Source: Poecilobothrus nobilitatus (Eukaryota; Arthropoda; Insecta; Diptera; Dolichopodidae). Taken from it: 64,000 nt of DNA. Positions 9,910-20,574 of the stretch are shown piece after piece; positions within the stretch are counted from its first letter, which is position 1, and each line of letters starts with the position of its first letter. Made by a program: the position numbers and the translations under genes. The notes beneath the pieces were generated by a model. It did not search any database and had not been told where the DNA came from. It saw only the letters and a program-made list of their open reading frames with translations. The stretch spans positions 211,068,093-211,132,092 of the forward strand of contig OX352773.1 in NCBI GenBank assembly GCA_947095535.1, read 5' to 3'.

Positions 9910-11100
9910 TTCTTAGGTCTACTAACATTCTTTTTGCCTTTGAATTGTTGCAACCATTTCAAAGTGATGGCATACTTAATTAGTTTTAAAGTAGTTATAA
10001 CATGTATTTTAATAATAATAATAAAAAAAAAAAAAAACGCTTTATACTGCAAAAAAGTTCAGGTTAAATGGTAACATTAATATTAATTTTATGTATAGAA
10101 TATATGTATGTAATGTTCTGTTTGACTTTATAGTCTTTTTTCAGTGCAATATTTTCTTTTTCTTTTTATTTTTCCTTTTGATACAGTTGCTATATAAGAT
10201 TACATTTATTGTTTTAGGGCTATTATTAAGCTTGTCAGTTTTTAATCCAGATGTAAACGTATATTCCCATTTTCGGATTTGATCTTTTGAATGCTAAGAG
10301 ACAAAAAATTTAAAAATGACTTAAAGAGAAAAAATAAGAACAACTTAAAAAATTGGTTTAAAATTGGTTTTTCTGTTTTTATTTATTTGTAAGTCGGGAC
10401 AATCTATGATTGTATATTGTTTTTTAATTCTTTACTTAAATACAATTTTAGGTTCAAATAAAAATAAATGATTCAAGAAATAGGAAAACTAAAATTAAAA
10501 TAAAAAAATAAAACAAAAAAAAAAAAAATTTAAAAATAAATAAAAAAAGAAACAAGAAGTAAACTTGTGATGACTTTTGTAAATTATATTAAGTTGAACG
10601 TTATGTTACAAAAAGGGGTATAAAATAACAGGATCAATTTCTAGAACATGTCAAGATATTTATAGGTATTCATTCTATAAAATATGTTAAATTCTTAAAT
10701 GTACGTTATAAATATGGATGGATAGTATATAAAATAGTTAATTTAATTCACCTATTTTCTTTTTTCATAGTTATTTTTAGGATGATTTTGGTATTTTAAT
10801 TTTTTTTTGTCGAATGATAAAATTTCGAAAATTTGAAAACCTTTTTATTTTTATAATAGAACTTTAGATTGATCTCAGGATTTTTCCTATTATTCTTTGC
10901 TTATTCCTTGCTATTACATTAATCCAATAATTCTTATTCGTGTTATTTGCTAAGTTGGGAAATTTATGGAGATTGGTTTAAAATTAAGTTAATCTAAATT
11001 TTCAATAGGTATACGATTATTCGAAGTGTAAGCAACTTTAATTTATTTTTTCCTTCGATCAAAACTTAAATCAGCACAGAATGCTTTATTTAATGTTTGT
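9910..11100. other. non-coding, AT-rich
   Basis: No exon-like, structural or repeat signal beyond A/T runs (10021-10036, 10501-10530). Confidence 0.55.
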
Positions 11101-11105
11101 TTCAG

Positions 11106-11156
11106 GATTTTCTTTTGCAATAGATGAATCAGCACTCAGCAGCAGGCGGAGTCTAG
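11106..11156 (+). CDS. candidate 51-nt microexon
   Basis: A pyrimidine-rich acceptor (TTTGTTTCAG, ending 11105) is followed by 51 bases that are markedly more GC-rich than their surroundings, then a donor (GTATTT from 11157). Read with two bases completing a phase-1 codon, it encodes FSFAIDESALSSRRSL, and it ends in phase 1 again, so the exon is symmetric and could be included or skipped without changing frame. I do not recognise the peptide. It cannot be placed in the gene at 61.5 kb, whose ATG has a close in-frame upstream stop, except as part of an alternative transcript. Confidence 0.45.
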
Positions 11157-11370
11157 GTATTTCACTTCATTTTGATTTGATACCAATGTGCAAGGACAAT
11201 ATAAATGATGACAGTAAGAAGTTCCAAATTCGGTACTCAAAGTATTGTATATTAAGTATTGTATTGTATTGAATTTATATCAGGTTAAAAATATGTAATA
11301 AATTCTTACTGTGCATAGACCAATATCAACTCAATCCACTTTTAAAGAAAGAAATAACTGAATTCTTACT

Positions 11371-11872
11371 AGTGTAGCTGTTTTAGCGCCTTTGTCGCTA
11401 TATTTAGGAACATTTTCTAAGCTTTACCGACATAACATACAATTTAGCGACAGAAAAAAAGTTAGCAATATTCTAGCGACTTTTCGGTATAGTTCTTTAA
11501 TGACAGGAAGTACAGATAAAAAAAAAAGTGCAATATAATTTTTTACAATAGAATTATCTGATGAAGAATTTTTGTGTTTTTGTGTTTTTTTTTTTAAATT
11601 ATGTATGAACTGTTAAAAAAAAACTGAATTTGAGTAATTTTATTTTAATTTCGTTTGTTTTTTTTTTTTTTAATTAGGTTTTATTTAAATAAATAATCTA
11701 CACATAAGAATTTGAATTTTTTTGGTTTTTTCTTTAAATGTATTATGTAGTGTTTTATCACATTTAATTTTTTAGCAATTTTTAGCGGATTTTTCTCATC
11801 TCGATTTATTCGAATTTAGAGAATTTCAAGTAATGAGCTAGCGACTTTTTTTTTTCCTGTAGCGGCAACACT
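11371..11872. mobile_element. candidate TIR element with repeated GTCGCTA/TAGCGAC words
   Basis: The left end AGTGTAGCTG and the complement of the right end AGTGTTGCCGC are similar. Subterminal GTCGCTA or TAGCGAC occurs at about 11395, 11434, 11472 and 11838, in opposing senses towards the two ends. ATTCTT stands at 11362-11367 and 11874-11879 and could be a target duplication, but end alignment is imperfect. No coding sequence inside. Confidence 0.4.
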
Positions 11873-11879
11873 TATTCTT

Positions 11880-13258
11880 TCATTATTCAAAAATCCCCCT
11901 ATAATCTTGTGATGAAGATGCCGATACCCTTTTATTATGAATTTTTGAAGAGATATATTAAACTATGGTCAAATTTTCCTTTCGTCCTTTTTTAAAAATC
12001 AAAATTAATCATTTTACGGAATCATTCAACTCATATCAGATAAGTTTAATCTTATAATTTTCGAAATTTTGCTCTTGCAATCAAATATTTTAATAGGTAC
12101 AAAATTTAACTAAAATAAAAAAAAAAGCGTTCAAACAATAAAAAAATAACAGAGTAAATCGCCGGTGGTTGTAATTGTTAGCTAAATTCATACATAATTG
12201 TACATATATATACATATGTATGTATATGTATTCATTAATAATATAAACATATCACATCACATTGGATTCAATATACTGTATATTATATACTCATTTATAT
12301 TCATATTATGTATATCTATGTTTTCATTTATATATAAAATATACTTGCCAGATTGTGAAAAATAAACACATCTACTAAACTGTAATTTTGTTGTCATTTT
12401 AAGGCGCCATATCTCTGATTTTACATGTTACATGTTTAAGTTGGGCAATATAGAGTGTTATAACAATATAACATAATATATAATCTATATATACATATAT
12501 ATGTGTATGTGTATAATATGAAGATACATACTTTGTAAAAAATATATATAGTACGAATAAATTTGATCTGATATGTTTTGCTGTTAAGGTTAGTTACTGT
12601 TGTTATTGATACTGATACTGATGGTGATGGTGATAGTGATAGCGATTTTCTGATACTGATGCAAATTGTATGTTTTGTAAACCAATCAAAGATATTTTTT
12701 GTAATATATACATACATACATATATATATATTCTCTTTGCGTTTTTTTTTTTTGCCTTTTTTTATTATTGTTGATTCCTTGAGGGCAAATAACCGCCAAA
12801 ACAACCGCGCGATCAACGATGATAAAAATAAAACAACAACAACAACAACAAGCAATCTTAAGAGATTTGATTTTATTTTTGGAGAAACAAAAAAAAAAAA
12901 AAAAGACAAATTTGCAAGTTTGCAATTGCAATTTTTTATAACGATGAAGAATAAGAAGAAATATCGACAAATACAAAATAACAAACAAAGAAAAATCGAT
13001 TTTTAATAGTTAATTGAATGAAATTTATTGATGGACATTAGAAAGACATTCGAATTGAAATTTAATGATTATTTGAGAGGTTGTAATACACTGTTTTATT
13101 TTTATTTTTGTTTTATCTGTTTTTTTTTTTTTTTGGGCGCAATTTTTTTTTTTTTTTTTTGCAATTTTCACATTTAGATGGCGTGTACGTTTTGTTGTTG
13201 TTGTTGTTTTTTTTTTAAATACACTGATAATATGTTTTGAAAAAAAAAATTTCCAATA

Positions 13259-13289
<31 letters not shown>

Positions 13290-14770
13290 AATTAAAATTT
13301 ATTGATGACATTGGAAGGAAAAAATTGGAAGGCAAACAGGCATTCAAGTATCTTGTAGGCAAAACTGAAAAACGATAGAAAAGGAAGTTATTTTTCTTTT
13401 TTTTTTTAATATATTTTTATAGTTTTTGTTTTGATTTCTTTGGAATTTCGCCTTAACGTTATTTGAGGTCTAGGGCAATTTGAATTTTTTTTTTTTTTAT
13501 TTGATTAACAGTTTGTAATATTTTACTCAGATGGTTGACGGATTGAAGGATTGTTGAATTGAAAAATGTTTTGCAGTTTTGATTTTTTTTTTTCTTTTAG
13601 CATAAAAAAAAATATAGGTATACCTACCTACTTATGTATATGTATAACGATTGTGAGAAGAAAAATGTTTAAAGTAAGATTTTACTTATTTTTTGGATGA
13701 ATTTGATCTTATTTGTTTTTCTCTTTTTTTTTTTTTTGAAGATAATATATGGGTTAAATAATTAAATGAAGTTGTGAATAAATATTGATTTTTTTTTTGC
13801 ATAAATCTAAAAAAAAAAAACCATTTTTTTTTTGTAAAAATAATAGTTTAAAAACATATAATAATAAAGGTTAGATTACAAGGTTATATAAAGGTCAAAA
13901 GAAGTTTTCACTCTTTATTTTAATTTTTTTATTTTTATTTTGTGAAAAAGTATATATGTATAAACAGATTAAGATACAAAATATTGTTGGAATTGTTCAA
14001 TTGAAAATGAATGGTTTAATTGAAAATGAAAAAAAATATTTTATTTTTGTTATTTTTATGGATTGCCGATTGATTAATTATGGTGAATAAATTTCGTTTG
14101 TTTGTTTTTTTGTTTTATGTTATGTTTGTTAAAAAGAAAATTGATTAGTGGTTTGTTGGGTAACTTCCCCGGATTTCCTTAACAAATTAAACAAAAAAAA
14201 AAAAAAGGGATAAAAAAAATTAATTAATGATATTGTGATTTTTGAAAGAATAATTAATATTTATAGATAAAATAATTTGGAAAAATTGTAGTGGTTTAGT
14301 TAATTATAGATATTGGGTTATAAATAGATCTTGTTAAATTTGAATTAAATTTGTTTTAGGTATTATGAAAATTTCTGTATTGTTGTATATTATAAAAAGA
14401 AAAAAAAAAGAATGATGTCCTGATGATGTCTGCATTAGATATAAGTAAGTAGATTAAAGATAATAAAGTGATTTAATTTAAAAATAATTTTGTTAGTTTT
14501 ACCAAATTAATAAATATAAAAAAAAATTTATTTTGATCTTATCGTATCGGTAAAAAAATAATAGGTTATGTTATAATGACGAAAATATTAATATCCTAAA
14601 TCCGTTTATTAATATAAATTTCACTTTTATTTATTTATTTATAAATTTATAATATTCTAATACTAAAATAAGTTTGAAATAAAAGATTTTGAGAATTTTT
14701 TTTTTTTAGAAAATGAAGATTTTTAGAGGTTAAAGCTAAATTTAATTCATGTTTTGAAATAAAAGTATGT
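11880..14770. other. non-coding, with a UTR-like stretch at 12580-12860
   Basis: Mostly A/T homopolymers. At 12608-12650 there is a degenerate GAT/GGT trinucleotide tract (GATACTGATACTGATGGTGA...), and at 12780-12855 a locally GC-richer stretch (ACCGCCAAAACAACCGCGCG) leads into a CAA repeat at 12834-12851. Such CAA-rich sequence is typical of fly untranslated exons or promoter regions. Open frames on both strands here (12436-13006) overlap one another and read through homopolymers; I do not accept them as genes. Confidence 0.45.
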
Positions 14771-14777
14771 ATAGTCT

Positions 14778-14853
14778 GACCAATGGTGCAGTGCATAAAT
14801 GACCGATTTTTAATGCGAAAGGTTTTTGGTTCAAAAACCGGGGTCAGATCAAA
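14778..14853 (+). mobile_element. tRNA-related SINE head (second family), copy 1
   Basis: CCAATGGTGCAGTGCATAAA resembles an A-box region, and GGTTCAAAAACC about 45 bases later resembles a polymerase III B box, with CCGGGGTCAG closing the T-arm-like stem. Similar heads occur at 53553 (plus) and 16195 (minus). A Helitron end begins only a few bases downstream. Confidence 0.5.
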
Positions 14854-14858
14854 ATCTA

Positions 14859-15189
14859 TCTCCTTATATAAAAGCGAATGTTTATCTGTTTGTCTGACTG
14901 TTTCTGATTTATAGACTCCTAAAATGCTCAGCCGATAATCATGAAAATTTGTATATAAAGATTTTTGGGTATGGGGAGTGTTTCCGGATTAACCATTTGG
15001 CTTTAACACGCCGCCAAATTGGGGCTGTGTTGCAAATATTTAAACTTTTTCGTGTAAATTTTTTTGTATAAGTGTTACTCTTCGGCTGTGAAGTTGACTC
15101 TATTGACAGACTTAGAATTTATTAACTCATATCTTCAATTAAAAACCCATATGTTTCATTGATTTAAGAGCGCAGCAACGTGCAACTAG
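14859..15189 (+). mobile_element. non-autonomous Helitron
   Basis: Starts with TC (TCTCCTTATATAAAAGCGAA; the alternative start 14855 is also TC after A) and then has the typical arthropod Helitron 5' text: repeated GTTTGTCTG, GACTCCTAAAATGCTCAGCC and TGAAAATTTGTATA. It ends in CTAG followed by a host T, after a short GC-rich stretch GAGCGCAGCAACGTGC. No inverted terminal repeats or target duplication are needed. At 331 bp it has no Rep/helicase and must be mobilised in trans. Confidence 0.75.
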
Positions 15190-16125
15190 TATTAGCTATT
15201 ATTAAATAAAATATCATAATATATGTAATATAAAAAAAATAAATAATATAAATATGTAATTAAATACTTGTACCGATGGTCTAAATCCTAGCAGAACAAA
15301 ACTTTAAATGTTGCCCAGTTATTTATAAATGGGGGAAATAAATATTAAACAAATAAATGAAAGTATAAAAAAAGCAATTATCGATTTAAAATTATTTATT
15401 GGGTTTAATATACCATTATTGATAAACGTATATATGAAATACGTAACGTACGAAATGAAATTTTTAATTGCAAAGAATTAGATCTAAAAAACTTAACTTT
15501 ACGAATCTATTGTCCAGTTGAAAATTATCATTGGCTTTCTTAACTGCAGTAATATATAATGTAAATATACGCAAACAAATTTACTATATTGAAGCTGGTA
15601 AGGACTTCCTATTATTGTACTAGTAACAAATATATTGCTTAAATCTTCCAAAGACACACAGTCCTTGGCTAGGGAAAAGGGAAAGGAAAGGATAGAATAA
15701 TAGAATGCGGTAACATTGGATTGGGAGTGGGATTGTGAGGAAGCAATGAATCCGCCTATTATTATTACTATTTTGCTAACAATGACAATAACCGCTATAA
15801 CGATTGTAACGTGCAGTAATAGCTACTGTCACTGTAGCTGCTATTACTATTAAGTATTACTTATTAATATTATTATTATTTACTACAGAGTTAGGGGCAT
15901 CAGTGGATTACAACCTGCAGTAGTATATAACACCTTCCCGCATTATACATGTTATAACGAAAGATAGCTTCACTGTATAGCAGTTATTATTATTATTATT
16001 ATTATAATTTTTACTATTATTATTCTTACTGTTATTAATATTTACTATTGTTATTATTATTAATTATTCGCTATACATTATTACTATACATAAAATTACT
16101 AGATATTTTTCATTTTATATGACCT
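15190..16125. other. non-coding, trinucleotide-rich
   Basis: Repeated ATT/TTA blocks at 15757-15770, 15860-15885 and 15985-16090 flank a less AT-rich part (15650-15970), with paired words such as CAGTAATAGCTACTGTCACTG. This may be the tail of the minus-strand SINE at 16128-16195. No coding. Confidence 0.4.
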
Positions 16126-16127
16126 GA

Positions 16128-16195
16128 CCGGGGGTTGAACGAAAGACTCTCCGATTGAAAGGCTGGCAACTTAACCACTACGTCATAAGTCAAAT
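16128..16195 (-). mobile_element. tRNA-related SINE head (second family), copy 2
   Basis: The minus strand reads ATGACGTAGTGGTTAAGTTG (A-box like), then CGTTCAACCCCCGGTCAGGT (B-box like, starting from about 16146). Spacing is tRNA-like. An ATT-rich sequence follows as a tail. It could instead be a decayed tRNA pseudogene. Confidence 0.5.
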
Positions 16196-16199
16196 AGAC

Positions 16200-17735
16200 T
16201 ACAATTTTATGACAACAACTTTACTTTAATTTTACAAATTTGCTTGATAATGGCCGTAAATGGATCTAGTAGTTGACATCCAACTGGAAAATTTACATAA
16301 ATTCAGTTATCTAAGTACTAACATAATTAAATTAGATAATTTTGTAAAAGTTGATTGAATTTTATCGTAACGCAGTATAACTTATGTTCGTAGGAGTATC
16401 TTAGAGTTGATATAGTCATCTCTATACACTCTTCTTTGTTTTTAAATTAGTTTACACTAAAGACTATATTAAAGTTTTTATAATCAATTAAAGAATTTTC
16501 TTTTTTACATTTTTTTCTTTTCACTGGAACTTATTATGAGTTAATAAATTGATCCTAATTATTTTTTGGTATTCTTTTAAGTTCATGATCGTTATTGAAT
16601 TAAATTTTTTATAAAATTATTTTCATTGCGGTTAAATACTTGTTATCTTATTGAAATGATGAACTTAAAATAAAGTTAAAGTTAAAAAGTAAACAATTTT
16701 ATTTTTAAAAAAATTTGCAAAGATAATAATCAAAACAAAAACAAAAAAAAAAAAATTAGTGCACTTTGGGTATACCAATTTAATTCTCATGTAAATAAAC
16801 CTAATGTACATAATATAATATAACCAATTTATATGCAAAAAAACTAAAAGACTAAGTACCAGGACAACAATTTTATGTAATAAATGGTAGTTTAAAAAGA
16901 TCATTACTGTAATATTAATTTGATTTAAAGAGTCATTAACCTTTATTTGCATGTATTCATCCCATAAATAATATTTTCTGTTTTTTCTTTTTTTCTTTGG
17001 AAATTTTCACATGCTTTTTTTTATTAATTTGAAATCATAAAATTTGTATGCACCCGAAAAATGTCAAAAGTATTTTAATTTTAATTTTTTGTGTTCTTTT
17101 TTTTTTTTTGTTTTTGAAAAATTAGCCTGATTTTTTGATTATAGCTTGTATGTACTTAAAAGAAGAAAAAAACCAGTAGCTAAATTCTTGACCGTTTATT
17201 ACCGTTAATGATGGTTATAAATAATGATCAATTATGTTAATGTAACACTTCAGGCCACATTCCTGTTGGAAAATACACAAATCCTATATAACAGACCATA
17301 ATATTAAATACAAGAATATATTTAAACAAGAAATAAGAAGAAAGCAACAAGCTAATTCTCAATTTCAATTGAAAAGAAAATATTTTGTCTTGGGATATTC
17401 TTGTAATTTGTCATGATTTAATCTAAAAAAAATATATATATTTACTCTGTTCTATTTTTCAAATAAAGTTTAGAATATAGTAAAAATGAGAATAAAATTA
17501 TTGTAAAAATATTCGCATTCGCATATGGGAACCTTGATTAATCGTATACTTACAAAGATATTTCATTAACATAACGATATAATTTAGGGACACGAAATTT
17601 CTTTAACTATTTTGGCACTTAATTACTGCTGCTCTAAAGTTAGACACAAATCAGGTTTTAAAAGCCTATTTCTACCTATAACTATAAATATTTGTATTCT
17701 TCTATGAGGCAGTTTTTACTCTTGTTGCTCTTAAA
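16200..17735. other. non-coding, AT-rich
   Basis: No credible exon, repeat or RNA signal recognised. The minus-strand frame at 16665-16952 is low-complexity. Confidence 0.5.
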
Positions 17736-17740
17736 AGACG

Positions 17741-18170
17741 TTGTTCTTTAAAATAAGAGTTTTAAAATATTCAAACATATACTTTCTTTCTCTATGTGCT
17801 ATAAGGGGCTATTGCCTTATCGGTAGACATGCTAGAATATTAGGTATATATTTGAATCTTAACTGTAGGCTTTGCATAGAAATTGACGCTGTAGAGAGCA
17901 CGGACCATTTTATGTGCACCTGTCCAAGTCTATCAATGAAAAGACAGAAATATCTTGATATTTTGTTTTTTCAAGATTTGGGTGAACACTCTGACAAGAA
18001 TCTGAGAAGCTTTCAAAGCTTCTTCCTTCAGAATGGAATCAGAGTTGCATAAATCTAGGGAAACTTCACACCAACTGTGGTCGACTAAGTTCTACTACGT
18101 TTTGAATGCACAACGAACATTAAAAGTCTAGTGATTACTGACGCGTTAGCTCAGACTTAATTAATAATAA
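17741..18170 (+). mobile_element. LINE 3' remnant (post-RNase H Cys/His region)
   Basis: An open frame to 18052 encodes ...GRHARILGIY...CRLCIEIDAVESTDHFMCTCPSL.... The GRHA...CRxC...H(F)xCxCP pattern is found near the C-terminus of I/Jockey-type non-LTR ORF2 proteins, after the RNase H domain. The part in front of about 17760 has no such match, so the copy is heavily 5'-truncated. A 3' UTR probably extends to about 18170. Confidence 0.6.
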
Positions 18171-18174
18171 AAAA

Positions 18175-19315
18175 GTAGAAGGAAAACAAAAGAGAAAGGG
18201 CTGAATATAAATGACCAAGTAAGGAAACAAACATCAAATACATTACTCTTCTATAACGACGTAGTCATTGAAATATAAATCAATCTAGAAAACAGTTAAG
18301 TTAAGAAATAAGGAAAAATTACAAATCGTGTATCAGATCGTGTAGAAAGAAATAAAACTATATTCTTAAAAATGTTTGTTATTCTTAAAAATGTCAGAAG
18401 TTAAACTTTGAATGTTCAACCATAAAACCATAAAATTAAATGTTAAAATTAAATATTTTAGAAGAAATATTGGCCAACTTATTACAATTCTATTAAAATT
18501 CGTATTCTTTGACGTTTTAATCGTACAAATACGATATATGAATTTTTTTTCTATCCCTAGAATACAAGGAATTAAGATATAAAACCACATGACAATTCTT
18601 TCTCCGAACTAAATTATAGCAGATCATGATTTTTAACAGTATTGAATAAAAAAAAAAAAAAATTAATTTAAACAAAATTATTTGTTTTTTTTTTTTTTAA
18701 TTTTGCGGTTTAGGTATGCAAAGAACGTTTTTCTTCACGATTTTAACTAAACAAAATAAAAGACAAAAAAAAAAAGTATGAACAAAATATATTGAAGACC
18801 ATATCGTTTTAATGTAATTTAAAAGAAAAAAAAAGTCACTACTTCAGTATATTTTTTTGGACAAAAAAATAAACCTGTCGAAAAAAAAATAAAAACATAA
18901 GACCAAAAAAAAAAAAGTTTGCTCCAGTGTCTCAGAATTAAAAACATTAACTTGTGCAATCACTTATTTAATGTGATATGTGCCCGCTTTTTTTTTAATG
19001 TTTTTTTCATTATTTAGAACGTACAAAAATAGTGGAACGGACATCGAATTACGATTGCTATTAAATTTGCGACACTTCTTTAACTTTTTTTTTTTATATG
19101 TATTTTTATTTTGTATGTTTGACATTTTATTTATTTGCTGTAAGTTTTTTTTTCTTTTTGGATATTCTTTTACATCCTCGTATGATGATCACTAAAGTAG
19201 ATCAACGTTTTTCAAACTTCTTTTATATATAATATTGAAAACTTAAGTAATTATTTTTTAAAAAGCAATATTTTTTGTATTTTTGTTCATTTCTACTTTT
19301 TCATGATATATTCTA
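18175..19315. other. non-coding, AT-rich
   Basis: A-runs at 18649-18662, 18769-18777 and 18905-18916. No coding or repeat signal recognised. Confidence 0.5.
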
Positions 19316-19319
19316 TAGG

Positions 19320-20035
19320 AAATGAGAGAAACTCTTATTTTGAATACAACTGGAAAATCCCCCCTTATTCAGAATCTCGCATATTATACTAATATATAAA
19401 TACAAGGGGCCCTGTAGCGTAAGTATGAGGTGTGTAAGTATATTTTACCGTGACATCTAAATTACAAAAAATTCGTATGGGATACAAAATTTCTTGATTC
19501 CAAAAGAAATTCAAAAAACTCATGATTCTAAACATTCATACAAGTATGTTATTATGTTAATGTAAATTTTGTAATGAAAAAGTGTACTTGTATTAAAAAC
19601 TTAGCGAAACGTACTGTGTGGTTGAAAACTACTAAACTATAATTATAGGATCTGGAAAAAGCGTATATAACCCTTCTTTTGAATCCAACTCTAAAATCGC
19701 TCCTAATTCAGAATCTCGTAAATAATTTGAAAAAAGCGAATACCTTGATTTTGAATACAACTCTAAAATCCTCCAAATTATATTTTTTACATACATATTT
19801 TTTTTTCGACATTTTATATTGAAATCTTTGTGTCTATTCTATATTTTTTTTATTCTACAATTTTTTTTCAATTTCTACTTTTTTAAAATACATACATATA
19901 CGAAATTTTAAAATACGAGATTTTGACACACAAGATTTAAAAACGCGGGATTTTAAAAAACAAGATTTATAAAAGAAGGAGATTTTGCGACACGAGATTT
20001 TTATTCGCGAGATTTCGATACCGTTGCAAGGTTCA
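19320..20035 (-). repeat. dispersed repeat family DR1 with GAGATTTT array
   Basis: The core TTTTGAATACAACTCTAAAA followed by TCC/CCC and TTCAGAATCTCG occurs three times here (19338, 19678, 19749). It reappears in the other orientation at 28430, 44500-44960 and 50930, and in this orientation at 58610-58770. A run of CGAGATTTT/CAAGATTT words at 19910-20010 matches, inverted, the array at 44578-44665. Non-coding; class unknown. Confidence 0.6.
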
Positions 20036-20065
20036 CACGATTATCGATAAGAGATGTCAAACATA

Positions 20066-20570
20066 TGTAAAGGTGATGGCTCAACGCTTACTTTGTTTCC
20101 TTTATTTCCTTCGAAAACTTTGACAGCTAAAATTAATTACATTATTTCTTATGGTACTTTACCAAATGCACAAAGTATTCAAAGTAAGCAAACGAGGCAA
20201 AGTACCGAATTGACGAATTTTCAATTCCGTACTTTGCGTTGAATACTTTACATAAACATTAAAAAAAATTTGAATAGGTGGAAAAAATTTTAAATATGTG
20301 GGAATGTGATTTCGTACAATCCATGAATTTGACGATTTTTATAAATGTTCCGAACCCAAAATCTCTTCCTATTTAGTACTGAACACAAACATTTGTACAT
20401 TTGTACATATAAAATAATTACTATTTCAGAAAAAATAAATTGAACAAAAGTCAAAGCAAAAAATGCAAAGTAATCACTGGACCAGTACTTACCTTGTTAA
20501 CTTTGCATCGTCTTGATACTTTGAAAAAGTATTCAAAGTAAAGGAAGCAAATTAAGCCATCACCTTTACA
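20066..20570. mobile_element. 505-bp MITE, TIR TGTAAAGGTGATGGCT, TA duplication
   Basis: The left end TGTAAAGGTGATGGCTCAA (20066) and the right end TTAAGCCATCACCTTTACA (to 20570) are inverted repeats, with weaker similarity continuing inward. The TA dinucleotides at 20064-20065 and 20571-20572 fit a TA target duplication. Subterminal copies of CAAAGTA/TACTTTG are numerous (about 20087, 20176, 20201, 20244, 20468, 20535). There is no transposase; the 62-codon frame inside is incidental. Confidence 0.8.
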
Positions 20571-20574
20571 TATA

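Noticed and set aside
12436..13006. Overlapping 182- and 142-codon frames on opposite strands
   Set aside because: They read through poly(A/T), CAA and GAT tracts; neither has a domain or a supported structure.
15500..15600. Possible exon between CTGCAG and GCTG|GTAAGG
   Set aside because: Very AT-rich, no coding character; splice words alone are not enough.
16128..16195. Functional tRNA gene
   Set aside because: A- and B-box-like words are present but no clean acceptor stem or cloverleaf was found; treated as SINE head or pseudogene.
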